Origin: 630D-37 sp037478835
GTDB lineage: Bacteria; Chloroflexota; Anaerolineae; Anaerolineales; Villigracilaceae
Direction of reading: 5' to 3'
DNA: 64,000 nt
NCBI GenBank assembly: GCA_037478835.1
Contig: JBBFLV010000002.1
Span: 248,001 to 312,000, forward strand
Shown here: positions 35,379 through 43,950 of the stretch, piece by piece
How the letters are laid out: each line of letters opens with the position of its first letter
How positions within the stretch are numbered: position 1 is the first letter of the stretch
Notes under the pieces: generated by a model
Databases searched by the model: none
What the model saw: the letters and a program-made list of their open reading frames with translations, nothing else
What the model was told of the DNA's origin: nothing
Program-made: the position numbers and the translations under genes

Positions 35379-38377
35379 TAAGGCGTTGGCGTTTCGGATG
35401 GAATCGGCGTGGGGGAGGGAGTGTCCGTGGGCACAGGGGTAGGGGTGTCGGTCGGCACGGAGGTCACCACGATCGGAGTAGGGGTAAAGGTGGGGAACGG
35501 TGATGGGATGGGGGTGAAGGTGGGCGGTGGGGTCGGCGTGGGCAGGCTGAGGTTCAGTTGGATACGGCGTTCGGCGTAGCCCTCTTCTCCTTCCAGGTAA
35601 AGGCGCAAGACAAAGGTGCGCCCGGATAGCTGATTCAAGTCGAGCACGGCGATGGTCGCCGGTTGGGGTTGTGGCGCGCGCCCTTCGGCGAGCAATTGCC
35701 ATTGGCGTGGTTCCGGCCCCAGGCCGTATTCCAATCGCCAGGAACGCATCCCTTCGCCTTCGATGATCGCCTGCACCTCCAGCAAAGGTGTGGTGATATC
35801 CTGGCCATCCACCAGACCGATGAACTCCAGTCGCGGCCGCGGGTCGGAAGCGCGGCATTCACGCTTGGGAGCGAAGACGAAATCCTTGGGCAGATCGTGG
35901 GCCTCCAGCCAGGCACGACCTTCGGGTGTTTTCAGCCATTTGCGTGCCCAGGGATCCTCCACGTTCAATACCCATTCCTCAGTGGTGAAATCTTTGCAGG
36001 CATCCGAGGCCTCCAGGCCTGTCCAAGTATCCAGCTTCACCTTGCGGAGCAGATCGCGCCCGGCCGGGAGCGGAAGCTGATCGAAGGCAAAAAACTCCGT
36101 GCGCTGGTCGCGACACCATTGCGAAGGCTCGGTGCCCGAAAGGGCACAAATGACGCGCTCGACGATCCCCGGCGGCGGGGTGAAGCCCCGTGGCTTGCCC
36201 CCGGTGACGTAAGGCACCGCCGACTGCATGAATTGCGCCCAGATCGGTCCGGCACCGCTGACGCCGGAGACGCCTTGCATCGGCGTGTAATCGGCATTCC
36301 CTACCCAAACGCCGACGGCCAGGTCGGGGGTATAGCCCAAGGTCCAGTTATCGCGGAAATCGTTGGTCGTGCCGGTTTTGGCCGCCGCCGGGAAGGGCAG
36401 ATTGAGCACCGAATTGCGTCCGAACATCGGCGCGCGTGCCTCGTTATCTGAAAGGATCGAAGAGATGAGGAAAGCATGTTCGGCGCGGATCACCTGTTCG
36501 CCTTGCGGCGGTTGATATTCGTAAAGGATGCGCCCCTCGCGATCGGTGATGCGCAGGATGGCGACCGGTGGCACGCGCTTCCCACCGTTGGCAAATACCG
36601 CGTAGGCCGCGGTCATCTCCAGCAGGCTCACATCCCCGCCGCCCAGGGTCAGCGAAAGGCCGTAGTCCGGCCGGGTGAGCGAAGTGATCCCCAGCCGTTC
36701 GGCCATGGCGATCATGCCGTCCTTCTGGGGTGTGGTGGGGTCGTCATAAATCCCTACGAACTGGAGCGCTTTTACCGCCGGGATGTTATACGAATTGGCC
36801 AGCGCCGAACGCACGGTCACCGCACCGTGGAACTTGCCATCGTAATTGACCGGCTTATAGGGCGGACGCGGATCGTTCGGATCGCCGGAAGGCGGGAACT
36901 CGCTCGGCACATCCCAGATCAGTGTGGCCGGCGTCCAGCCTTTCTCAAATGCCGCCACGTAGGTGATCGGCTTGATCGAAGACCCCGGCTGACGGGTGGG
37001 GCTGATCGCCATGTTCACCTGGCCGGAAATGGCCTCGTTATAAAAATCCGCCGAACCGACCATCGCCAGGATTTCTCCGGTTGCCGGGCGGATGGCCACT
37101 AGCGCACCGTTGGTCACGTGACGATCGGCCAGCGCCTGCACCTGCGCACGGACGATGCTCTGGGCGACATCCTGAAGCGCCGGGTCGAGGGTCGTGTAGA
37201 CGGTAAAGCCGGAGCGGTAGATCGTTTGTGCATCGTACTGCTCCTCCAGCATCTGACGCACGTAGTTCACCCAGTGCGGGTAGCGCATGGTGATCTGCGG
37301 CGCGCGGAACGGCGTGGAACGGATCTCCTTTGCCGCTTGCGCCGCCATTTCCGCGTCCACGCACACCGGCTGCGGCGAATTGCTCACCCGAATGCACCCC
37401 TGCTCCAGGCTGGCGCGCACCATCAGGAGCAACACATCCTGCTGACGGCGAAACGCCGCTTCTGGATTGGTATATACATCATAAACCGCCGGCGATTGTG
37501 GCAGGCCGGCCAGAAAAGCCGCCTGCGCCAGCGTCAGCCGATCGGCCGTCGTGCCGAAGTAGGTTTCGGCCGCCGCTTCGATGCCGTAGGCCAGGTTGCC
37601 GTAATAAATCTCATTCAGGTAGAGCTCCAGGATTTCATCTTTAGAATAGCGCCGGGTGATCTCCGCCGCCAAGATGATCTCCCGCGCCTTCCGCAGATAG
37701 GTTCGCTGGGTACGTTCTTCCGGCGAAAGGAGCAGAGCGCGCGCCAGCTGCTGTGGAATGGTCGAGGCTCCGGAGACGATCTCTCCCTGCGTATAGTTCT
37801 GCCACAGAGCGCGCAGGATGGCGAAAATATCGTAGCCGGGGTGGGAATAGAAGCCCTTATCTTCCGTAGCGATCGTAGCGGCTACCAGCAAGGGCGAAAT
37901 TTTGCTCAACGGCACATACGTGCGGCGACCGGCGTTCGGATCGAGGATCTCATAGAGCACATTCCCGTTGCGATCCAGAATACGCGTCGTCTCGAATTGT
38001 GCCGAGCGCTGGCGCAGCTCCCCCACATCGGGCAGCGTACGGGCGATCGAATAATACTGGTAGAGAAAGAAAGAAGTACCGGCAATCAACACCAAAACGA
38101 TGAGGAACAGTGCGGCAATGAAAACATACAAGGTACATCCGAGGCTTTGCGGAAGCGTCCCCCCTCCCGAAGCAGGTGGCGGTGGAAGCGGGTGCGTGGC
38201 CGGCTCATAGGCCGCCCGGCTCACACGCGTCCCTTCCACATCGCGTTCCGGCACATAGCCCGGACGTGGCAAGTTATATTCATCCAGCCAGATCGGCTTC
38301 TGGGCAGGGGTGGCCGGTGGCTCGGCCTGGGTCTCCTGCTCGGAAGCCAAAATGCGCCGTTCCTCATCGGAAACCAT
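35378..38377 (-). CDS. Penicillin-binding protein 1A (class A, glycosyltransferase/transpeptidase)
   Basis: The product has 999 residues from the ATG at 38377 (ATGA overlap with maoC). A cytosolic Pro-rich start leads to one membrane helix (about 88-112). The GT51 domain carries the catalytic Glu in IATEDKGFYSHPGYD. The transpeptidase shows SXXK as PGSSIKPITY, SXN as ALANSYN and KTG as AAKTGTTND. An Ig-like extension is followed by a Thr/Pro/Ser-rich tail of about 60 residues (PTPTPPPTFTPIP), probably a wall-spanning linker. It polymerises and cross-links murein. It is last in the SDR-murJ-gmk-rhomboid-maoC run. Confidence 0.95.
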   Translation of the reverse strand: MVSDEERRILASEQETQAEPPATPAQKPIWLDEYNLPRPGYVPERDVEGTRVSRAAYEPATHPLPPPPASGGGTLPQSLGCTLYVFIAALFLIVLVLIAGTSFFLYQYYSIARTLPDVGELRQRSAQFETTRILDRNGNVLYEILDPNAGRRTYVPLSKISPLLVAATIATEDKGFYSHPGYDIFAILRALWQNYTQGEIVSGASTIPQQLARALLLSPEERTQRTYLRKAREIILAAEITRRYSKDEILELYLNEIYYGNLAYGIEAAAETYFGTTADRLTLAQAAFLAGLPQSPAVYDVYTNPEAAFRRQQDVLLLMVRASLEQGCIRVSNSPQPVCVDAEMAAQAAKEIRSTPFRAPQITMRYPHWVNYVRQMLEEQYDAQTIYRSGFTVYTTLDPALQDVAQSIVRAQVQALADRHVTNGALVAIRPATGEILAMVGSADFYNEAISGQVNMAISPTRQPGSSIKPITYVAAFEKGWTPATLIWDVPSEFPPSGDPNDPRPPYKPVNYDGKFHGAVTVRSALANSYNIPAVKALQFVGIYDDPTTPQKDGMIAMAERLGITSLTRPDYGLSLTLGGGDVSLLEMTAAYAVFANGGKRVPPVAILRITDREGRILYEYQPPQGEQVIRAEHAFLISSILSDNEARAPMFGRNSVLNLPFPAAAKTGTTNDFRDNWTLGYTPDLAVGVWVGNADYTPMQGVSGVSGAGPIWAQFMQSAVPYVTGGKPRGFTPPPGIVERVICALSGTEPSQWCRDQRTEFFAFDQLPLPAGRDLLRKVKLDTWTGLEASDACKDFTTEEWVLNVEDPWARKWLKTPEGRAWLEAHDLPKDFVFAPKRECRASDPRPRLEFIGLVDGQDITTPLLEVQAIIEGEGMRSWRLEYGLGPEPRQWQLLAEGRAPQPQPATIAVLDLNQLSGRTFVLRLYLEGEEGYAERRIQLNLSLPTPTPPPTFTPIPSPFPTFTPTPIVVTSVPTDTPTPVPTDTPSPTPIPSETPTP

Positions 38378-38850
38378 CAGGCCTCCTCTTGCGGACGAGA
38401 TTGTACCAACACCGTCCAGCGCCCGCGCATGGCCACCTCGCCCTGTTGATTGATCACCTCCACGGCGATCACCACCATCCCGCCGCCGATGCGGGGCATG
38501 GCCTTCGTCTCCACCACTTCCAGCTCGGCATGGATCGTATCCCCGATGCGGATCGGCTTGACGAACTTCCACTCGTTGATCTCGCGGAAGGCCAGCACCG
38601 TCCCCTCGAGCACACCGGTGCGCATCGCCAACCCGGAAGCGATCGAAAGACCGAGCAGGCCGTGGGCGATGCGCTCTCCAAACGGCGTACCGCGGCTGAA
38701 CTCGGCATCGGTGTGAATCTGGTTGTAATCACCGGAAAGCCCGGCAAAGGTCACCACATCGCTCTCGGTCACCGTGCGCCCCACCGAAACGATGCGCTGA
38801 CCAACCTCAAACTCCTCAAAATACATCCCGCGACGAACGATCTGCTTCAT
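38377..38850 (-). CDS. MaoC-like (R)-enoyl-CoA hydratase
   Basis: The product has 157 residues; GGAGGCAGG precedes the ATG. The hot-dog fold carries the hydratase-2 motif FAGLSGDYNQIHTD, with the Asp-x4-His catalytic pair, followed by GERIAHGLLGLSIASGL. It would hydrate a 2-enoyl-CoA (or enoyl-ACP) to the (R)-3-hydroxy form. Its place between rhomboid and PBP1A is metabolically odd; the SDR reductase at the head of the same run could supply or use 3-hydroxyacyl intermediates. Confidence 0.9.
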   Translation of the reverse strand: MKQIVRRGMYFEEFEVGQRIVSVGRTVTESDVVTFAGLSGDYNQIHTDAEFSRGTPFGERIAHGLLGLSIASGLAMRTGVLEGTVLAFREINEWKFVKPIRIGDTIHAELEVVETKAMPRIGGGMVVIAVEVINQQGEVAMRGRWTVLVQSRPQEEA

Positions 38851-38862
38851 CCTGCCTCCGTG

Positions 38863-39630
38863 TTAGATGAATTTTACCAGCAGAAGGAAAAGGGAAAAGA
38901 CAAGGACCAACGCGGCGCCGAAGCGCACATGCCCCGGCCCGATCTCATCTTCCACCGTATAGAAAGTGCCCTCCGCACTCGTGGCTGACGCCACCCGATA
39001 CCGCGGTGCCGCAAACCAGGCAAAGACCAACCCGCCGAGGAGTCCTCCCAAGTGCCCCCAATTGTCGATCCCTGGCGAAAGACCGAGGAACAGGTTAACG
39101 ATGACGATAAACACGATATTCCCGATCGCCTGACGCGCCTGGTGTCCTAAAAGTTGGCGGTTACGGTAGAAGAACACCCCCTCGGCGATCACCAGCCCGA
39201 AAACGGCCGTTGAAGCCCCGATCGAATATCCGCCGGAAAACAGGAACGAAAGCACATTCCCACTCAGCGCGCTGAGCAGGTAGAGCGCCAAAAAGCGCTT
39301 GTGTCCCATCAGCGGTTCGAGCAACGTGCCGAAGGAAAGCAGGGCGTACATATTGAAGCCGATGTGCAAGATCGAACCGTGGAGCAAGGCCGGAGTGAGC
39401 AAGCGCCAAAACTGCCCGGCCAGGATGGCCGAATTGATGCGCGCCCCGAAATATTCCAGCCAATCCATGCCGAAAGGCGCATAGCCGAAGAAAATTCGGC
39501 TCAGTTGCTGGAGCACGTAAAAGGCGATCGTCACTCCGATGATCGTATAGGTCACCAGCGGCGCGTGGGCGCGCAGCGGCAATCTCAGCGCAACAGGCCC
39601 CTCGGATGTGGATGCAGGTTCTTCGCTCAT
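38863..39630 (-). CDS. Rhomboid-family intramembrane serine protease
   Basis: The product has 255 residues with six core membrane helices plus one at the C-terminus. The catalytic Ser140 is in SIGASTAVFG, and the catalytic His193 is in NWGHLGGLLGG. The HxxxN oxyanion motif is at 89-93 (HIGFN), and the L1 WR motif is present (FWRLLTP). All key residues are intact, so it should be active, cleaving single-span membrane proteins. It overlaps gmk by ATGA. Confidence 0.94.
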   Translation of the reverse strand: MSEEPASTSEGPVALRLPLRAHAPLVTYTIIGVTIAFYVLQQLSRIFFGYAPFGMDWLEYFGARINSAILAGQFWRLLTPALLHGSILHIGFNMYALLSFGTLLEPLMGHKRFLALYLLSALSGNVLSFLFSGGYSIGASTAVFGLVIAEGVFFYRNRQLLGHQARQAIGNIVFIVIVNLFLGLSPGIDNWGHLGGLLGGLVFAWFAAPRYRVASATSAEGTFYTVEDEIGPGHVRFGAALVLVFSLFLLLVKFI

Positions 39631-40250
39631 AGCGAAATTCTCCGATGATGCACGCGGTGATGCTCGGCGGTAATGATCGCCGAAACGATGTCCACCGTCT
39701 CATCCAGGCGGTATTCGTGGTTCACCACCACGTAATCAAATGCTTCCACCCGTTGGAGCTCCTTGCGCGCCGTCGCAATGCGCAAGGCGAGCTCTTCCGG
39801 GCTTTCCGTCTTTCGACGTTTCAAGCGGCGCACAAGTTCCTCTTCGCTCTCCACGGTGACGAAGATCAACAGTGCCTCCGGCACCAGCTTGCGGATCGTC
39901 TCCGCGCCCTGAACATCGATGCGCATGATCACATCTTTGCCGCTGGCCAGCGCCTGGCGCACCTGCTGTTTGGGAATCCCCTTGTAATCTCCGTAGACGA
40001 TGGCGTATTCCAGCAGCTCGTTCTGCTCGATCATGCGGGCGAATTCTTCTTTGCTCACGAAGAAGTAATCCTTCCCATGCACCTCGTTCGGGCGCGGCGG
40101 GCGCGTCGTCGCGGTGACCACGAAGTGGAAAGGCAAGTTGCGCTCCTGCATGCGTTGGAGCAGGGTATCCTTGCCGGCCCCCGAAGGGCCGGAGATGACG
40201 ATCAGCAAAGGATGAGGATGGTAGAGATTGAAATCCGGATCGGTATGCAT
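39627..40250 (-). CDS. gmk: Guanylate kinase
   Basis: The product has 207 residues from the ATG at 40250, with GAGGAG upstream; the longer frame begins inside hairpins. The P-loop is SGPSGAGKDTLLQRM, with Asp where many guanylate kinases have Ser. The GMP-binding region is TATTRPPRPNEVHGKDYFF, and the lid is LKRRKTESPEELALRI. It phosphorylates GMP to GDP. Two tandem hairpins separate it from murJ upstream. Confidence 0.95.
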   Translation of the reverse strand: MHTDPDFNLYHPHPLLIVISGPSGAGKDTLLQRMQERNLPFHFVVTATTRPPRPNEVHGKDYFFVSKEEFARMIEQNELLEYAIVYGDYKGIPKQQVRQALASGKDVIMRIDVQGAETIRKLVPEALLIFVTVESEEELVRRLKRRKTESPEELALRIATARKELQRVEAFDYVVVNHEYRLDETVDIVSAIITAEHHRVHHRRISL

Positions 40251-40270
40251 ACTCTCCTCTTTATTGTTGG

Positions 40271-40316
40271 ACAAACGCTTTTGCGTTTGTGCATGCGCAA
40301 ATGCAAGCATTTGCGC
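40271..40316 (-). other. Two tandem perfect hairpins between murJ and gmk
   Basis: ACAAACGC-TTTT-GCGTTTGT (40271-40290) and GCGCAAATGC-AA-GCATTTGCGC (40295-40316) stand side by side after the murJ stop, and neither is followed by a T-run. They fill nearly the whole gap up to the gmk ribosome-binding site and could be processing or stability elements, or a weak terminator. Confidence 0.6.
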
Positions 40317-40318
40317 TA

Positions 40319-41857
40319 CTACGCGGCGGGGAAGCGCTCACCCTTTTCAAACTTCCGCAGTTCCGGGAGCAAAAGGGGCAAGGTCGGCAATAGGCCGAAA
40401 AGACCTCCGAACATCGCCTGGAATACAGGTGGTAACGGCAGGCGAAAGGCCAGCCAGGCTGCCCCGCCGCCCAGGATCGCCGCCAGCAGCCCGCGCCCAA
40501 AGGCAGAGACCATTCCGCCCTCGGCAGCAAGCGAAAGAGGGGATAAGCGCCGGCGCAGCTGCACAAGTAGGAAGATGGCCTCCACCGTCAGCGCAAGCTC
40601 GGCCAGGGCGATCAGCGGCGCACCGATGGAGGCAAACCGACGCACAGCGAAGATGCCGAAGCTCAGGTAAATCCCCATGCGCAGCAAGACACCGTACAGC
40701 GGTAGCCGTGGCTCCTTGCGGGCGTAGAAGGCGCGTGCCAGCACTTCCTGCAACGCGTACCCACAGAGCGTGATCAGGTAGGCGCGGGTAGTCCAGGTCA
40801 GTAAGGTTGTGCCTTCCGTGCCGAAGCCGAAAGCGGCACCCAGCAAAGGCTCCAGGATCACGCTCAGGATGGCGGCGGCCGGCAGGGTCAGAGCGATCAG
40901 AAGTCCCAACGCCTTATCGATCCCGCGCCAGAAGGCCTGCCACTCGCGGCGCGCCGCGTATTCTGAAAGGGTCGGCAACAAGGCGGTCGCCAGCGCCGTC
41001 CCTAAAAGGGTCTCCGGCACCTGCATGATCATCCAGCCATAGGTGAGCGCCGAGATCGCGCCGACCTGATCCAGGCGCGAGGCCAGGTTATCGCGGGCGA
41101 TGAACATGAGCTGGATGAAAAACATGGTGAGCAGGCGCGGAGCGAAGATGCGCAACGATTCGATCACCGCCGCATCGGGGCGCAGTGAGGGAGTCCAGCG
41201 GAAACGGTAGCGGATGAGCGCCGGAACCTGCACGCCCAAATGAAGCACAGCCCCCAGAATGACGCCATAGACCAGCCCATGCACGCCAAAGCGCGGCGCC
41301 AGGAAAAGGGCCCCGAAGATCTGTCCCAGGTTATACAGGCTGGGAGCGAGCGCAGGGGTCAGGAAGTGCTGATGCGCCTGCAAAGCCGCCATCACCAGTC
41401 CACTCAGCGAAAAGATCAGCGTGGCGATCAGGTTCAGGCGCATCAGACTGACGATCAGGCGCTGCTTTTCCGCATCGAAGCCGGGCGCAATGCCGATCTC
41501 CGAGCGCACGATCTGCGGCGCAAAGATGGCGATCAACACGGCCAGCATTGCGGTCACGGTGAAAGCCAGGTTGGCGACGCGCGAAAATAGATCCCAGGCA
41601 GCCGAGGAACCCTCCAGGGTGCGTTTTTCGGTGAGTAGCGGGATGAAGGCCATGGCCAACGCGCCGCCGGAGATGAGCGCAAAGAGCAGGTCCGGCAGGT
41701 TGTTCGCCACATTGAAGGCATCCAGTTCGAAAGAAAGGCCAAAGGTGCGGGCGATCAGGATGGAGCGCAGGAAAGCCAGCCCCTTATCCAGGGCGAAAAA
41801 GAAGCCCAGGAGCAGGGAGGTGCGCGTCAGAAAGGAAAGGCGGGCAAAGGCTTTCAC
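40319..41857 (-). CDS. murJ: Lipid II flippase MurJ/MviN
   Basis: The product has 512 residues with about 14 membrane helices. The family start RSILIARTFGLSFELDAFNVANNLPDLLFAL is clear, as is GALAMAFIPLLTE. It moves lipid-linked peptidoglycan precursor across the membrane, which fits the PBP1A gene later in the same run. It overlaps the SDR gene by ATGA. Confidence 0.94.
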   Translation of the reverse strand: MKAFARLSFLTRTSLLLGFFFALDKGLAFLRSILIARTFGLSFELDAFNVANNLPDLLFALISGGALAMAFIPLLTEKRTLEGSSAAWDLFSRVANLAFTVTAMLAVLIAIFAPQIVRSEIGIAPGFDAEKQRLIVSLMRLNLIATLIFSLSGLVMAALQAHQHFLTPALAPSLYNLGQIFGALFLAPRFGVHGLVYGVILGAVLHLGVQVPALIRYRFRWTPSLRPDAAVIESLRIFAPRLLTMFFIQLMFIARDNLASRLDQVGAISALTYGWMIMQVPETLLGTALATALLPTLSEYAARREWQAFWRGIDKALGLLIALTLPAAAILSVILEPLLGAAFGFGTEGTTLLTWTTRAYLITLCGYALQEVLARAFYARKEPRLPLYGVLLRMGIYLSFGIFAVRRFASIGAPLIALAELALTVEAIFLLVQLRRRLSPLSLAAEGGMVSAFGRGLLAAILGGGAAWLAFRLPLPPVFQAMFGGLFGLLPTLPLLLPELRKFEKGERFPAA

Positions 41858-42642
41858 AGGGTCGCCCGTACGGCGCCGCCATCGAACATCAGCGCGTGGC
41901 CGTGGATGAACGAAGCCGCCGGCGAGGCCAGCCAGACGACGGTGCGCGCATATTCCTCTACCGTGCCCATGCGCCCTAGTGGCACATCCACCGTGATCTG
42001 ACTCATCTCCTGCTCAACGCTCGTCCCGTTGCGTGCGGCGCGATCGGCCATCAGCTGTTGGACGCGCTCGGTCAGCGTCCAGGCCGGGTTGATGGTGTTG
42101 ACGCGGATGCCTTTGGGACCAAGCTCATTGGCCAGCGATTTCATCAGCCCGATCACGGCCATACGGATCGAATTCGAGAGGATCAGGTTATCAATCGGCT
42201 GTTTGACCGAATAGGATTGATTGGCAACGATGCTCCCCTCGCCCTGGCGCAGCATGTGCGGCACGACGGCATAGCACAGGCGCACGGTGCTCATCAGCAC
42301 CAGCTGCACGGCACTTTCCCAATCCTGTGGCGTCAGGTTGAGAAAATTGCCCGGTTTCGGGCCGCCGGAATTGGCGAAGAGGATGTCAATGCGCCCGAAT
42401 TCGCGCAGCGTGGCCTCGACCAATGCCTCCACATCTTCCTGACGGGTGACATCGGCGCGTACGGCGAGCACATGGGCACCCGTTTCTGCGCGGATCGCCT
42501 GTGCCGCTTCTTCTAGTGCCTCGCTACGGGCACACATGACCACGCGCGCCCCTTCGCGGGCAAATTCATGCGCCACAGCGCGCCCCAAGCCTTTCGAGGC
42601 CGCAGTGACCAGAGCAACTTTGTCTTTCAAACCGAGATCCAT
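41854..42642 (-). CDS. Short-chain dehydrogenase/reductase (3-oxoacyl-ACP reductase-like)
   Basis: The product has 262 residues; GGAGGTGTTCT precedes the ATG. The Rossmann motif TAASKGLGRAVA departs slightly from TGxxxGxG, NSGG stands for NNAG, and the catalytic Ser-Tyr-Lys is read as S(146 region)-YSVKQ. The Tyr/Lys pair is spaced YSVK (Y-x-x-K), close to the usual YxxxK but one residue short, so catalytic assignment is tentative. It is NAD(P)-dependent and first gene of the run leading to PBP1A. Confidence 0.85.
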   Translation of the reverse strand: MDLGLKDKVALVTAASKGLGRAVAHEFAREGARVVMCARSEALEEAAQAIRAETGAHVLAVRADVTRQEDVEALVEATLREFGRIDILFANSGGPKPGNFLNLTPQDWESAVQLVLMSTVRLCYAVVPHMLRQGEGSIVANQSYSVKQPIDNLILSNSIRMAVIGLMKSLANELGPKGIRVNTINPAWTLTERVQQLMADRAARNGTSVEQEMSQITVDVPLGRMGTVEEYARTVVWLASPAASFIHGHALMFDGGAVRATL

Positions 42643-42662
42643 AGAACACCTCCAGAGAAGAA

Positions 42663-42770
42663 TGGGCGATAGACGGTGGACGGTAGACGGTGGATGGTAG
42701 ACGGTGGACGGTTTTGGACAGTGGACAGTAGACCGTGGACGATGGACGGTAGAGCATGGACGGTAGTAAG
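42663..42770. repeat. GACGGTGGACGGTAGACGGT simple-repeat tract
   Basis: About ten degenerate units of GACGGTGGAC/GACGGTAGAC, with variants (GACAGTGGACAGTAG), fill the gap between the SDR start and the DUF3048 gene end. It is the same family as at 20099-20320 and 35335-35375. Confidence 0.85.
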
Positions 42771-42774
42771 GGCT

Positions 42775-43950
42775 TTATGGAAACTGAAAAATAAAATGCC
42801 AACCATCGGCGGCCGACCAGTAGCGAGAGGAGAGGCCGAGCACCTGGTAGAACGTCACGCCGGGGCGCAAGGGCAGGGGGTCCCCATAGGCATCGGTCAA
42901 TCGTAGCGGTTGGTACGTTTCATCCCGATGCCAAAAGCCCTCCTGGGCGATGCCATCCCGGAAGAGCACCGCCGGCCCGAACCCTTCCAGCTCGATTTGG
43001 AAGACCTCGTCGTCCTTATCAAAGCGGTTGGCAAACGTATGCCGCACGAAGAGCACCACTACATTATCTGCCAGGATCGGGCGGCCATCCAGCGCGTCGG
43101 TCAACGGGGCATAGGCCTCTGGCTTTCCCTGGCGCGTATCGGCGGTTTCCTGGTAGCGCTGATAGCGCCCGCTTTGCGGATCGTAGCTCCAGAAGTGGTA
43201 GCTATCGTCGGAATAGCGAATGGAAATGCGCACTCCCGCGGCTCCCCTGGGAGGGGTAGGGTCGAAGGCCAGGGGTCGAAAATCGGGCGGGCGATCTTCG
43301 GCCGGCATGCGCGCCGTGCAAACTTGACGGAATTTTACCAGGTCGAAGAAGACGTTGTTGTAATTATCGAAGGTGTTCTTGCCCAGCGCAAACGGGGGAC
43401 ACTCTCCCTGCTCGATCACCAGCAGGTACGGGGCGAGATCGCTATGCAGGAGATAGTCCATCACGCGCGGATCGGCGAACTTGAAGACGAAAAAGGATTG
43501 GAACATGCGCGCCACGTGGGCATCGAAATAGCGTCCGGATCGCACCGGTCCTACCCGTTCGGCCTCGTCTCCGTAGAAGACGGCAATGAAGCGCGTCAGC
43601 GCGGCCTCGATGTAATATTCAAACACCACATCGGCGCGCGAAAGCCCGGATTGCGGGCGCACATAGCGCGGGAAGTTGGTGATCTTGATCGCTACCGGAC
43701 GGTGACGGAGCAGCTCCGGGTGCGGCGCCGGCAGGCCGGTCAGCGGATTGAGCGCGGGATCGGGCGTGGGCGAGGGCGGATGCGGCGAAGGCGTGACCGT
43801 CGGCGTGGCGCTCGGCAAGGGCAAGGCGGTAGCCGTGGGGAGGGATAAAGTCGGCAACGGCGCGGGAGAGAGGGCAGGCGGAGGGTTCCCGCACGCGGTG
43901 AACAGCACCAGGATCAGCACGCCCAGCCGGGCTAAGGGAAACCTGCTCAC
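42775..43950 (-). CDS. DUF3048 (YerB-family) lipoprotein
   Basis: The product has 391 residues. The signal peptide ends in the lipobox LFTAC (Cys20), followed by a Pro/Ser/Thr-rich linker. The DUF3048 core is clear: NPLTGLPAPHPELLRHRPVAIKI, then SGLSRADVVFEYYIE and RVGPVRSGRYFD. Family members such as YerB are Gram-positive surface lipoproteins of unknown function. The start overlaps the CoA-transferase subunit B stop (ATGA), so it is co-translated with the CoA-transferase operon although functionally unlike it. Confidence 0.9.
   Translation of the reverse strand: MSRFPLARLGVLILVLFTACGNPPPALSPAPLPTLSLPTATALPLPSATPTVTPSPHPPSPTPDPALNPLTGLPAPHPELLRHRPVAIKITNFPRYVRPQSGLSRADVVFEYYIEAALTRFIAVFYGDEAERVGPVRSGRYFDAHVARMFQSFFVFKFADPRVMDYLLHSDLAPYLLVIEQGECPPFALGKNTFDNYNNVFFDLVKFRQVCTARMPAEDRPPDFRPLAFDPTPPRGAAGVRISIRYSDDSYHFWSYDPQSGRYQRYQETADTRQGKPEAYAPLTDALDGRPILADNVVVLFVRHTFANRFDKDDEVFQIELEGFGPAVLFRDGIAQEGFWHRDETYQPLRLTDAYGDPLPLRPGVTFYQVLGLSSRYWSAADGWHFIFQFP

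Noticed and set aside
35214..35858. Long in-frame extension upstream of the FBP aldolase/phosphatase
   Set aside because: Arg/Pro/His-rich shadow through repeats and the PBP1A 3' end; GGAGGT and the family N-terminus place the start at 35213.
42663..42770. CRISPR-like array
   Set aside because: Units of about 10 bp with no unique spacers; a simple repeat.
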